From assembly GCF_003732275.1 (NCBI RefSeq), contig NZ_MOBM01000020.1:1-64000 (forward strand): 64,000 nt of DNA. Reading direction: 5' to 3'. Source of the DNA: Pseudomonas frederiksbergensis. GTDB taxonomy: Bacteria > Pseudomonadota > Gammaproteobacteria > Pseudomonadales > Pseudomonadaceae. Under the pieces are notes generated by a model. It ran no database searches and was not told the origin of the DNA. It saw only the letters and a list, made by a program, of their open reading frames with translations. This document shows, one piece after another, positions 52,222 to 60,091 of the stretch; the first letter of the stretch is position 1, and the number at the start of each line of letters is the position of its first letter. The translations under genes were made by a program, and so were the position numbers.

Positions 52222-53109
52222 CTAGACCGCCAGAATGCTGCAAGGTACCTGGTACAGAATATGTTCCGTCGTGCTGCCAAGCAGCCGCTCCAGACCACGG
52301 TATTGAGCTCTGCCCATCACGATCACATCCACTTGATGCTCATTGGTAAATTCGCTCAGTACCGAGACAGGGTGCCCCATGATGAAATGCCGGCATTCAG
52401 CGGTCACACCGAACCGAGCGGCCAACTGGAGAAAAGACTTTTCCAGGTCGCTGCGCAACTCCCGGGTAAGCTCCGCGAGCGTCAGACCGGCGTCCATATC
52501 CGCCAGAAAGGCTGCCGAAATGTCACACGCGTACAGCAGATGCAGCTCGGCATTGCACTGCAGCGCAAGGCTCGACGCCTGCAGGATGATCCGGTCATTG
52601 AGTTCATTGTTCGAAGGCTCGGTGTCTGACACATCAACCGCGGCCACCACCTTCTGCGGCAAGGCATGGCATTCACCCCCCACCAGATAAACCGGGACCG
52701 GACAATGGCGCAACAAACGCCAATCCAGCGGCGTGAAGAACGCGCGCTTGAGCACCGGCTCATGCTGCACTTGCTTGATCAACAGATCGGGCTGCATTTG
52801 CGTGACGAGGTCAAGGATGTCCTGGCGCATGTTGTCAGCCCATGCGACTTCGGTTGTCACCTCGATCCCCCGGCCGTGCATCTTTACCGCCTGTTCCTCG
52901 AGCCAGTCGCGGTGCTCCTGCAGGTAGGTCGCCCGAGCCATTTTGCGGTCGCCTTCTTCGAGCAGCGACAGAATGTCCAACGAGGGAATCAGGCCGGCAA
53001 TGTGCAAGCTTGCCCCGCTGGCCTTGGCCAGGGCGGCGCCATGGTTTATCGCAGGCGAATGGCGCAGCAGCGGGTTGATGATCAGTAATAACCGTTGATA
53101 CTGGCTCAT
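52222..53109 (-). CDS. Tandem universal stress protein (UspA family)
   Basis: A 295-residue protein with two UspA domains, started at MSQYQRLLLIINPLLRHSPA. The first domain spans 1-145 (helical middle DRKMARATYLQEHRDWLEEQ) and the second 155-295 (VVAAVDVSDTEP, then MGHPVSVLSEFTNEHQVDVI, VMGRAQYRGLERLLGSTTEH). The C-terminal GRAQYRGLERLLGST resembles the ATP-binding G-2x-G-9x-G pattern, altered. Cytoplasmic; UspE-like. It precedes the phosphoribosyltransferase, probably cotranscribed. Confidence 0.85.
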   Translation of the reverse strand: MSQYQRLLLIINPLLRHSPAINHGAALAKASGASLHIAGLIPSLDILSLLEEGDRKMARATYLQEHRDWLEEQAVKMHGRGIEVTTEVAWADNMRQDILDLVTQMQPDLLIKQVQHEPVLKRAFFTPLDWRLLRHCPVPVYLVGGECHALPQKVVAAVDVSDTEPSNNELNDRIILQASSLALQCNAELHLLYACDISAAFLADMDAGLTLAELTRELRSDLEKSFLQLAARFGVTAECRHFIMGHPVSVLSEFTNEHQVDVIVMGRAQYRGLERLLGSTTEHILYQVPCSILAV

Positions 53110-53283
53110 GATCTGACTCCAGACAGGTTGATCCTCGACGCCGGCTCGAGAATCCAGCATCAGGCCCAGACTCCGCCATTAAAGCCTCTTAAGCGTTGAT
53201 TTATATCAATTCCTTGAATGAGGCATTGCAGGGGCCACTTGAAAAGAATAGTTCACAACGGTGCTGTGCAACTCGTGCCGGAC

Positions 53284-54102
53284 TCATCCGCGATGGCCGT
53301 TCGCCTGAAAATCGGCGATCTGCTGCCACATCGCGATCGGGTTGGAATACATGGGGAAATGCCCGCACTGCGCAATCGGCGCCAACCGCACGCCTTGGGC
53401 CTGAATATGCGGCAGATAGGACAATGAAGCGTTCTGCTCGCCGTACATGAACATGCGCGGGCATTGCAGGCCGAGGAACTTGCCCATCAAGTCGGCGTTG
53501 TCGGAGAGATCGACCATTGACTCGAAGATCCCGCGCACCGCTCCGGCACGAACCTTGTGCCGCAAACTGGCGGAATAAAGCGCACTGGCATAAGCCGGCG
53601 CGTGCCGGGCGCGTTCGATGAAGGCGGCGAAAAACACCTCGGGATCGTCCGCCGGGTAATCGACGATCTGCCGGCTGAGGAAGCAGTCTTCCGGGGCGAT
53701 GTTGCCCTCGATGTCGACGAAGCTGAGCACCCGGTCCGGGCACTGATGAGCCAGCATCAGTGCGGTCAGTCCGCCCATGGAATGGCCGACCAGATGAAAA
53801 CGTTCGATACCGAAATGCTCCAGTACCTGCAACGCGGTCTTCAGCAGAAAGGGGATGGAAATCCGCGAAAGGTCACTGCACTGGCTTTCCCCGCAACCCG
53901 GAGCGTCATAAGCGACGAAAGGATGACCGGCGAAGGCAGCCTGCTGCACGATGTCGGCATAGTCTTCCTTGGTCGAGCCAAACCCATGCAGGAACACAAT
54001 CGGCGCCAGGCCACCGTCGCGATGAAGGGTGGCGATGTTCAACTGGACGCCCTCCACTGTCAGAGGGATGTACGCTTGAGTGAAGGTTTCGGGTTTGGAC
54101 AC
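53284..54102 (-). CDS. Alpha/beta hydrolase in the RraA cluster
   Basis: A 272-residue hydrolase when started at GTG 54102 (VSKPETFTQAYIPLTVEGVQ), nine bases after AAGGA. An ATG 40 codons upstream (54222) lies inside an LTTR-like palindrome and lacks a ribosome site, so I prefer the GTG. Fold landmarks: VFLHGFGSTKEDYADIVQQA, nucleophile in LVGHSMGGLTALMLAH, then FMYGEQNASLSYL (acid) and QCGHFPMYSNP (His). Probably an esterase or C-C hydrolase. It shares a LysR regulator with the divergent RraA/aminotransferase operon. Confidence 0.75.
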   Translation of the reverse strand: MSKPETFTQAYIPLTVEGVQLNIATLHRDGGLAPIVFLHGFGSTKEDYADIVQQAAFAGHPFVAYDAPGCGESQCSDLSRISIPFLLKTALQVLEHFGIERFHLVGHSMGGLTALMLAHQCPDRVLSFVDIEGNIAPEDCFLSRQIVDYPADDPEVFFAAFIERARHAPAYASALYSASLRHKVRAGAVRGIFESMVDLSDNADLMGKFLGLQCPRMFMYGEQNASLSYLPHIQAQGVRLAPIAQCGHFPMYSNPIAMWQQIADFQANGHRG

Positions 54103-54220
54103 GTGATGGATTCCTTGAACGAAAAGGGTGACCGCCGGGCCGAAATTGCCGCCCGCAGCAAAGCCGACAATTTCGCGGGGATCGGGGCCTTCTGTAAATT
54201 CCTCATTCGGGAATACCGTC

Positions 54221-54235
54221 ATAGGTCAAACCTAT
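54221..54235. promoter_or_regulatory. LTTR box before the hydrolase gene
   Basis: ATAGGT-CAA-ACCTAT is a perfect dyad with T-N11-A spacing. It matches the box at 55138-55152 and ends at the LysR stop codon, giving the hydrolase its own likely control site. Confidence 0.55.
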
Positions 54236-55128
54236 CAAACTGTTTTTTGCAGCCGTGCGACCACCTCCTCCACCAGCGGATTCGGCCGATCGGCGTTCCA
54301 GGCCACCGCTGTCGTCACCACATTGAGCGGCTGGCTCAGTGGTCGCAACACCACATTATCGGGGGCCAGTTTTTTCAGCGACGCCGGCACCAAAGCGATG
54401 CCTTGTCCACAACTGACGAAAGCGATTTGCGAAGCGACGGAGCGCACTTCATGCAGCACGCGTGGAGAAAAACCGCTGGCGCGGCAGGTCGCGATCAGGT
54501 TGTCGAAGTACACCGGGCTGACCTTTCGGGAAAACATCACCAAGGGCTCTGTGGCCAGGCTCGACAGGCTGATTCGCTTGCGCGAAGCCAATGGATGATC
54601 GCTGGGCAGGGCCACGACAAGGCGATCTTCAGTCAGCGGTAGCGACTTGATCGAGGCCCCCAAATCACCGTCCAGACGGGCGAAGGCCAGGTCGATGTCC
54701 CCGGCTTCCAGCGCAGGTACGGCTTCGACGCTGTCGATTTCCCGCACGGACACGGTGAGGTGCGGGTAATCGATCTTCAGTTGCTCGATCAACCCGGGCA
54801 ACACATCGAACATCGCCGTGGAAATCGCGCCGACGGTCAACATCCCCGACTGCCCCGCCACCGCCTCCTCCACGGCCAGTTCCAGGCGTTCCAGTTGCTC
54901 GGCGAACTTGCGCACCGCCGGCAGGATCGCCGCACCCACCGGAGTCAGCTTCGCCCCTCGCCGCGAGCGATCGAACAGCTTGACCTTGAGCGCCTGCTCC
55001 AGCACTTGAATCTGCTCGCTCAGCGGCGGCTGGGACATTCCGAGGCGTTTGGCGGCGCGGCCGAAATTCTGTTCTTCGGCAACGGCCAGGAACAACCAGA
55101 GGTGACGAATCAGACGAAAATTGATCAT
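54235..55128 (-). CDS. LysR-family regulator of the RraA/aminotransferase cluster
   Basis: A 297-residue LTTR. DNA-binding start INFRLIRHLWLFLAVAEEQN with FGRAAKRLGMSQPPLSEQIQ, VLEQALKVKLFDRSRRGAKL; effector domain from residue 90 (LTVGAISTAMFDVLPGLIEQ, AGDIDLAFARLDGDLGASIK), of the type that regulates aromatic or organic-acid catabolism. It is divergent from the three RraA genes with a 105-bp gap that holds an LTTR box, and the hydrolase lies downstream on the same strand. Inducer unknown. Confidence 0.85.
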   Translation of the reverse strand: MINFRLIRHLWLFLAVAEEQNFGRAAKRLGMSQPPLSEQIQVLEQALKVKLFDRSRRGAKLTPVGAAILPAVRKFAEQLERLELAVEEAVAGQSGMLTVGAISTAMFDVLPGLIEQLKIDYPHLTVSVREIDSVEAVPALEAGDIDLAFARLDGDLGASIKSLPLTEDRLVVALPSDHPLASRKRISLSSLATEPLVMFSRKVSPVYFDNLIATCRASGFSPRVLHEVRSVASQIAFVSCGQGIALVPASLKKLAPDNVVLRPLSQPLNVVTTAVAWNADRPNPLVEEVVARLQKTV

Positions 55129-55137
55129 GGCTAATCC

Positions 55138-55152
55138 ATAGGTTTAACGTAT
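55138..55152. promoter_or_regulatory. LTTR box in the LysR-RraA intergenic region
   Basis: ATAGGT-TTA-ACGTAT (one mismatch to the dyad at 54221-54235) with T-N11-A spacing, about 10 bp before the LysR start. A half-site ATACCTAT follows at about 55174. Confidence 0.55.
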
Positions 55153-55233
55153 GTAATGCTTCTGTGATTAGTAATATACCTATCAAATTGTCTCGCTGAC
55201 ACTGGGCGCCTCCGTCACCACTGAGGCTTTCCC

Positions 55234-55899
55234 ATGATCAATAAGAGTTTACTGGATCGCTTGGCGGCGCTGGACACCAACACGGTTTCCGACGCACTCG
55301 ACTTCCTCGGCCTGCCGGGCACCACCGTGGGGCTACGTCCGCTGTGGAACTGCCCGAAGATCGTCGGCCGCGCCAGTACCGTATTGCTGGCGCCCAAGTC
55401 AGACACCGTACCGACCGTGCACCTGATTACCCCGGTGGTTGAACAGATCGACAGCGACGATCGTGTGTTGGTGATCGCCGGCGGTATCGAAGGTATTTCC
55501 TGCTGGGGCGACATCCTCGCCAACGCGGCGGCCGGCAAGCAGGTGCGCGGCACGGTGATCGACGGTTTCAGCCGCGACATCGACGGTAGCGAAGCGATTG
55601 GTTACCCGGTTTATGGCCGTGGGGTCACCATGATCAGTGCGCGCAACCGCGTGGTGCAGATCGATGCGGCGGTGACGATCAAAGTAGCCGGTGTCGACGT
55701 CAGCGAGGATGACTATGTCATTGCCGATACCTGCGGAACCGTATTCGTCCCCCAAACCTATATCGAAAAGGTCATCGATCTCGGCGAGCGCATCGCCCGC
55801 CGCCAGGACGGCATGGTCGAGGCCGTTCGCAGCGGTCGCTCGGTGGCCGAGGTGATGCATGACACCCAATTCGAAGCGATCCGCGTGGAGCACGTCTGA
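55234..55899 (+). CDS. RraA-family protein 1
   Basis: A 221-residue protein of the RraA/HMG-CHA aldolase family. Core: TNTVSDALDFLGLPGTTVGL, CWGDILANAAAGKQVRGTVI, then the metal/oxyacid motif DGFSRDIDG (R114, D115) and DDYVIADTCGTVFVP. The G-x(n)-R-D metal site fits aldolases that cleave 4-hydroxy-4-methyl-2-oxoglutarate or carboxy-hydroxy-oxoadipate, while RraA itself inhibits RNase E; the catabolic setting favours an enzyme. First gene of a four-gene operon; the next starts on its stop codon. Confidence 0.8.
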   Translation: MINKSLLDRLAALDTNTVSDALDFLGLPGTTVGLRPLWNCPKIVGRASTVLLAPKSDTVPTVHLITPVVEQIDSDDRVLVIAGGIEGISCWGDILANAAAGKQVRGTVIDGFSRDIDGSEAIGYPVYGRGVTMISARNRVVQIDAAVTIKVAGVDVSEDDYVIADTCGTVFVPQTYIEKVIDLGERIARRQDGMVEAVRSGRSVAEVMHDTQFEAIRVEHV

Positions 55900-56561
55900 T
55901 GAATCTTGAAGATAAAGAACTGGTCGCCTTGTTTGAAGGCCTCGACACTCCTGGCGTCTCCGATGCCCTGGACAAGCTCGGCCTGCCCGGGCAATGCCTC
56001 GGTGTGGCGCCGCTGGACAATTACCGCAAGGTCATCGTCGGACCGGCGTTCACCGTGCAGTACGTCTCGGCCAGTGTCCCGCCGGGCACGGTGGGCGACT
56101 TTATCGAAGACGTCGCGCCCGGCGACGTAGTAGTGATCGACAACGGCGGCCGCACCGACTGCACCGTCTGGGGCGACATCATGACCCAGTACGCCGGCAC
56201 CCGACAGATCGCCGCCACGGTCATCGACGGGGTGTGCCGTGATGTGAACAAAGCGCTGGGCGATGGCTATCCGATGTTCAGCAAAGGTCGCTTCATGCGC
56301 ACCGGCAAAGACCGCGTGCAAGCGCAGTCGGTCAACCAGCCGGTGTCCATCGGCACGGCGCGGGTCTGCTCCCGTGACATCGTGATCGCAGACGCCAATG
56401 GCGTGGTGATCGTGCCTCGCGCCCATGCCGCTGAAGTGGCGGCGTGTGCCCGTCAGATCGAATCGGTCGAAGCCGACATTCGCGCCCTGATCACCCAAGG
56501 CAAAACCCTTAAAGAAGCCCGGGCCGCCCTGGGTTACCACAACCTGCAGAGGAAAGTCTGA
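55899..56561 (+). CDS. RraA-family protein 2
   Basis: A 220-residue paralogue of the preceding protein. LDTPGVSDALDKLGLPGQCL, GDFIEDVAPGDVVVIDNGGR, VWGDIMTQYAGTRQIAATVI, then DGVCRDVNKALG (R114, D115) and IVIADANGVVIVPRAH. It is the most canonical of the three, close in layout to aldolase/oxaloacetate decarboxylase members. Its ATG overlaps the TGA of RraA 1, and its own stop overlaps the next ATG (TGATG). Substrate unknown. Confidence 0.8.
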   Translation: MNLEDKELVALFEGLDTPGVSDALDKLGLPGQCLGVAPLDNYRKVIVGPAFTVQYVSASVPPGTVGDFIEDVAPGDVVVIDNGGRTDCTVWGDIMTQYAGTRQIAATVIDGVCRDVNKALGDGYPMFSKGRFMRTGKDRVQAQSVNQPVSIGTARVCSRDIVIADANGVVIVPRAHAAEVAACARQIESVEADIRALITQGKTLKEARAALGYHNLQRKV

Positions 56562-57199
56562 TGACGACGCTCCCCTTCCCCCTGGATTTTCGTGTGCGGG
56601 CAAAAATACTGGGCAGCTCGACACTGTATGAAGCGTCCCATCTGCCCTGCGCGGTCGACAGTGCGATCCGCCCGATCTGGGACGGCGCCTTCATCGCCGC
56701 CCCCGCCTACCCGCTGGAATGTTCGCCGGGCGACAACCTGGCCCTGCATCTGGCGATGGAACGCGTACCCCGTGGCAGCGTACTGGTCGTGGGCACCGGC
56801 GGCTTCATCGCCGGTTACTGGGGCGAGGTGCTCACCGTGGCGGCCGAAGCGGCTGGTGTGGTTGGTCTGGTGATCGATGGTGGTGTACGCGATATCGCTG
56901 CGTTGAAGAAACGCCAGTTCCCGGTATTTGCCCGTGGCATTTCGGTAAAAGGCACGGTCAAGACCAGTGCCCCCTCAGTGGGACAACCGTTCAATTTCAA
57001 TGGTGCTTTCGTGGCGCAGGGCGATCTGGTGGTGGCTGACGATGACGGCGTGATCATCATCCCCAAGACCGATGTGGCACGTACCCTCGCAGAAGGCGAA
57101 GCGCGCGCGAACAAGGAAGCGCAAATGATGCAGGCGCTGACCGAAGGCCGCTCCACGCTGGAACTGATGAACCTGACAGACTGGAGAACCCGGGCATGA
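56561..57199 (+). CDS. RraA-family protein 3
   Basis: A 212-residue, more divergent member. The N-terminus (FPLDFRVRAKILGSSTLYEA, then GAFIAAPAYPLECSPGDNLA) differs, but the catalytic region is kept: VGTGGFIAGYWGEVLTVAAE, GLVIDGGVRDIAALKKRQFP (R110, D111) and VVADDDGVIIIPKTDVARTL. A conserved glutamate (E89 in GYWGEVLT) supports an active metal-aldolase. The triplet of distinct paralogues suggests three related substrates or a hetero-oligomer. It overlaps the aminotransferase start by four bases. Confidence 0.8.
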   Translation: MTTLPFPLDFRVRAKILGSSTLYEASHLPCAVDSAIRPIWDGAFIAAPAYPLECSPGDNLALHLAMERVPRGSVLVVGTGGFIAGYWGEVLTVAAEAAGVVGLVIDGGVRDIAALKKRQFPVFARGISVKGTVKTSAPSVGQPFNFNGAFVAQGDLVVADDDGVIIIPKTDVARTLAEGEARANKEAQMMQALTEGRSTLELMNLTDWRTRA

Positions 57200-58410
57200 G
57201 CAACGACATCCAGCGCCTGAACCAACGCCTGGCCAGCGCACAACCCTCGGCGACTTATCGGATCATGGACCGAGTGGCGGAGCGCCGGGCACAAGGAGCG
57301 AAGATTATTTCGCTGTGTGCCGGCGAACCCGATTTCGATACCCCCAAACATGTGCGTGAGGCGGCCATTCATGCCATCGAGAACGGCCACACCCGCTACA
57401 CCCAGGTCGCCGGTGTGCGCTCGTTGCGAGAAGCGGTGGCGGCCAAGTTCCGCCGCGAAAATGGCCTGGATGTGAGCTGGCAAGACACGTTGGTTTGCAA
57501 CGGTGGCAAACAAGTGATCTACAACGCCCTGGCCGCCACCCTCAACGAGGGCGACCAGGTCATCGTGCCGGCGCCGTATTGGGTCAGTTACCCGGAAATG
57601 GTGCAACTGTGCGGCGGTGAAGTGCAGATCGTCACGTGCGATGCCGGTACCGGTTTCAAACTGACGCCGGCGGCACTGGCCGCCGCGATCACCCCGCAGA
57701 CCCGTTGGTTGATCCTCAATTCACCGTCCAATCCGACCGGTGCGGTTTATAGCGAAGCGGAACTTCGTGCCTTGGCGGCGGTGCTGCTGGATCATCCCCA
57801 CGTGCTGATTCTGGCCGATGATATCTATGAACACCTGATCTTCGACGATCAAGCGTTCTACACCCTGGCCCAGGTGGAGCCACGACTGGCACCGCGAACC
57901 CTGACCATGAACGGTGTCTCCAAAGCCTACGCCATGACCGGCTGGCGCATCGGTTTTGCCACCGGGCCGCGCTGGTTGCTGGAGGCTATGGAAAAGCTGC
58001 AGGGCCAGCAGACTTCTGGCGCCAGCTCGGTTTCGCAGCAAGCCGCACTCGCCGCGCTGGAGGGGCCGAAAGACTTCATCCGCGAAAGCCGTGGCGCTTT
58101 CCAGGGTCGTCGTGATTTGATGGTGGCGCTGCTGAACGACACGCCGGGGCTGGAATGTGTGAGCCCGGCGGGCGCGTTCTATGCGTTCGCCTCCTGTGCG
58201 GGGCTGATCGGCCGCACCTCGCCGGCCGGTCGAGTGCTGCACACCGACGAAGATGTCGCCCATGCGCTGCTCGACGAAGCGGATGTAGCGGTGGTGCATG
58301 GCAGTGCCTTCGGCCTTGGCCCCTACATCCGCATTGCCTACGCCCTGGACGACGCGTCATTGCGCCAGGCCTGCGAGGCCATTCGAGCGTTCTGTACAGC
58401 GTTGCGTTAA
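57196..58410 (+). CDS. Class I pyridoxal-phosphate aminotransferase
   Basis: A 404-residue fold-type I aminotransferase of the aspartate/tyrosine group. CAGEPDFDTPKHVREAAIHA, YTQVAGVRSLREAVA, PAPYWVSYPEMVQLC, NSPSNPTGAVYSE and the Schiff-base lysine K243 in MNGVSKAYAMTGWRIGF; the C-terminal arginine is in PYIRIAYA. Last gene of the RraA operon, coupled by overlap. In the pathway it could make the 2-oxo acid that the aldolases cleave, or aminate an aldolase product (pyruvate or oxaloacetate). Amino donor not predictable. Confidence 0.85.
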   Translation: MSNDIQRLNQRLASAQPSATYRIMDRVAERRAQGAKIISLCAGEPDFDTPKHVREAAIHAIENGHTRYTQVAGVRSLREAVAAKFRRENGLDVSWQDTLVCNGGKQVIYNALAATLNEGDQVIVPAPYWVSYPEMVQLCGGEVQIVTCDAGTGFKLTPAALAAAITPQTRWLILNSPSNPTGAVYSEAELRALAAVLLDHPHVLILADDIYEHLIFDDQAFYTLAQVEPRLAPRTLTMNGVSKAYAMTGWRIGFATGPRWLLEAMEKLQGQQTSGASSVSQQAALAALEGPKDFIRESRGAFQGRRDLMVALLNDTPGLECVSPAGAFYAFASCAGLIGRTSPAGRVLHTDEDVAHALLDEADVAVVHGSAFGLGPYIRIAYALDDASLRQACEAIRAFCTALR

Positions 58411-58412
58411 AC

Positions 58413-58634
58413 CTGTGGGGGCTTGCTCGCGAAAGCGGCGTGTCAGGCGACATTAATGTTGACTGTGCCACCGCCTTCGCGAGCAGGCTCGCTCCCACAT
58501 TGGGCCAGCGTTGATCACAACACTCCCGAACGACACTGTACGAGTGTGGGAGCGAGCCTGCTCGCGATAGCGGTGTGTCAGGCGACATCAATGTTGACTG
58601 TGCCACCGCCTTCGCGAGCAAGCCCGCTCCCACA
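58413..58634. repeat. Two REP pairs in tandem
   Basis: 58413-58499 and 58545-58634, both of the TGTGGGAGCGAGCCTGCTCG type with the shared spacer GTGTCAGGCGACATxAATGT, ending the aminotransferase operon. Confidence 0.9.
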
Positions 58635-58741
58635 GGTTCTGTGGTTGGCTGACAGCATTGGGTAATCAACGGTTTGGTTTGTGACTCGGGTATTCGTCAT
58701 CCTGTCCCAAGAACAAACAACTCCAACATGGCCCAAACAGC

Positions 58742-59965
58742 ATGCATCCGCAAAGACTGATCCTGCACAACGAGTTGCACGCGCGCCCTTCTCTGTATTT
58801 CGACGAGCCCGCCCACGTGTTTCATCTGGCGTTTCTGGCGAATGACGGGCAGTGCGACACCCTGCTGAGTCGCTGCTGCCCCGGCCCGGTCGACCCGGAT
58901 ACGGCCCAGGGCATCACCGAGCTGGAGGGCCATGCCTTGAAGTGGGAGCGGCACGCGGAATTCCTGACGCTGACGCTGGTGGTGCCCTCCTCCGGTCACG
59001 AGCCATGCTGGAGCCCGCCACCCAGAGCCTTGATGGACCGAGTCGAGCCTTTCATGCAGCACGTGATCAACGCGGTGCAGATTGTGGTGCGCACTGATAC
59101 GTCCTTTACTGGCGATCTGTCTGTTTATGGATTCAAAGATCCTAGCGGCTCTTGCATCGGTGGAGGCGATGCGACGGTCTGGAGCGATTTTCGCCTGAGC
59201 GAGGACGGCACCAACCGTTTCCTGTTCATTAATAAACGCCTGAATGCGTATCGGCTGGGACGGATGATCCGCCGCCTGCTCGAAATCGAAACCTACCGAA
59301 TGATGGCTTCGCTTTCACTCATCACCGCGAAAGCCTTGAGCACTCAGCTCAACGTCTTCGACAAGACCCTGGTAAACCTCTCGGAACGTAACGCCGGCCC
59401 CGACACCGGAAATGCGAAAGCGTTGCTGACCGACATTGCCAACCTGTCGGCGCAAGTGGTCAGCAGCAGCGCAAAAACCCGACACCGTTTCAGCGCCACC
59501 CAAGCCTATGCGCAGCTGGTTTTCGAACGCTTGGGCGAACTGCGCGAAAGCCACGTGGGTGATTGCCAGCGGCTGGGTATCTTCATCGAAAGACGCTTCA
59601 AACCCACGGTCAGATATTGCGCCGTCACCGAACAACGCCTGGAGCAACTGGCCAAAAGCGTGGCCAACCTCGGGGACTTGTTGCAGGCCCGTGTTCAGGT
59701 CGAAATGGAAGAGCAGAACTCGGAAATTCTGAAGAGCCTGAACGCCCGTGCCGACACTCAAATCAAAATCCAGCGCGCCGTCGAAGGCCTGTCGATTATC
59801 GCCATCACCTATTACTTGTTGAGCCTGTTCAAGCTGTTCTACTCGGGATTGCATGTCATGGGCGCGGATATATCCGCGAGAGACGCCCTGCTGGCCATGA
59901 CCCCGCTCGCGCTCTGCGTCCTGCTGTTTATTTTGATCAGAATCAGGAAAGCCAAAGAGCATTGA
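58742..59965 (+). CDS. DUF3422 family membrane protein
   Basis: A 407-residue protein of the DUF3422 type. The soluble N-terminal part starts HPQRLILHNELHARPSLYFD and has a long central helical region (MASLSLITAKALSTQLNVFD, RTGERQRLGIF-like coil); two membrane segments lie at the C-terminus (IIAITYYLLSLFKLFYSGLH and LLAMTPLALCVLLFILIRIR). Known members are cytoplasmic-facing membrane proteins of unknown function. It lies between REP elements and the vanillate genes, on the same strand, and may run through the VanR operator. The 2 half-palindromic operators start 22 bp after its stop. Confidence 0.8.
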   Translation: MHPQRLILHNELHARPSLYFDEPAHVFHLAFLANDGQCDTLLSRCCPGPVDPDTAQGITELEGHALKWERHAEFLTLTLVVPSSGHEPCWSPPPRALMDRVEPFMQHVINAVQIVVRTDTSFTGDLSVYGFKDPSGSCIGGGDATVWSDFRLSEDGTNRFLFINKRLNAYRLGRMIRRLLEIETYRMMASLSLITAKALSTQLNVFDKTLVNLSERNAGPDTGNAKALLTDIANLSAQVVSSSAKTRHRFSATQAYAQLVFERLGELRESHVGDCQRLGIFIERRFKPTVRYCAVTEQRLEQLAKSVANLGDLLQARVQVEMEEQNSEILKSLNARADTQIKIQRAVEGLSIIAITYYLLSLFKLFYSGLHVMGADISARDALLAMTPLALCVLLFILIRIRKAKEH

Positions 59966-59986
59966 TGCCGGGGCTAAAAATCCATC

Positions 59987-60061
59987 AATGGATCCATTAA
60001 AACGTTAACAAACAGAATAAATTTGACAAACACCCCACAAACCACCATTAATGGATCCACT
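59987..60061. promoter_or_regulatory. Two VanR-type operators and the vanAB promoter
   Basis: AATGGATCCATT (59987-59998, perfect dyad) and AATGGATCCACT (60050-60061) have centres 63 bp apart, six helical turns. TTGACA at 60023-60028 is a -35 candidate; the second operator covers the -10 region. The core is close to the ATTGGATCCAAT site of a GntR-type VanR, so repression by looping is plausible. Confidence 0.7.
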
Positions 60062-60091
60062 AAATAACAAAAACAGCCTTGGAGAATCTCC

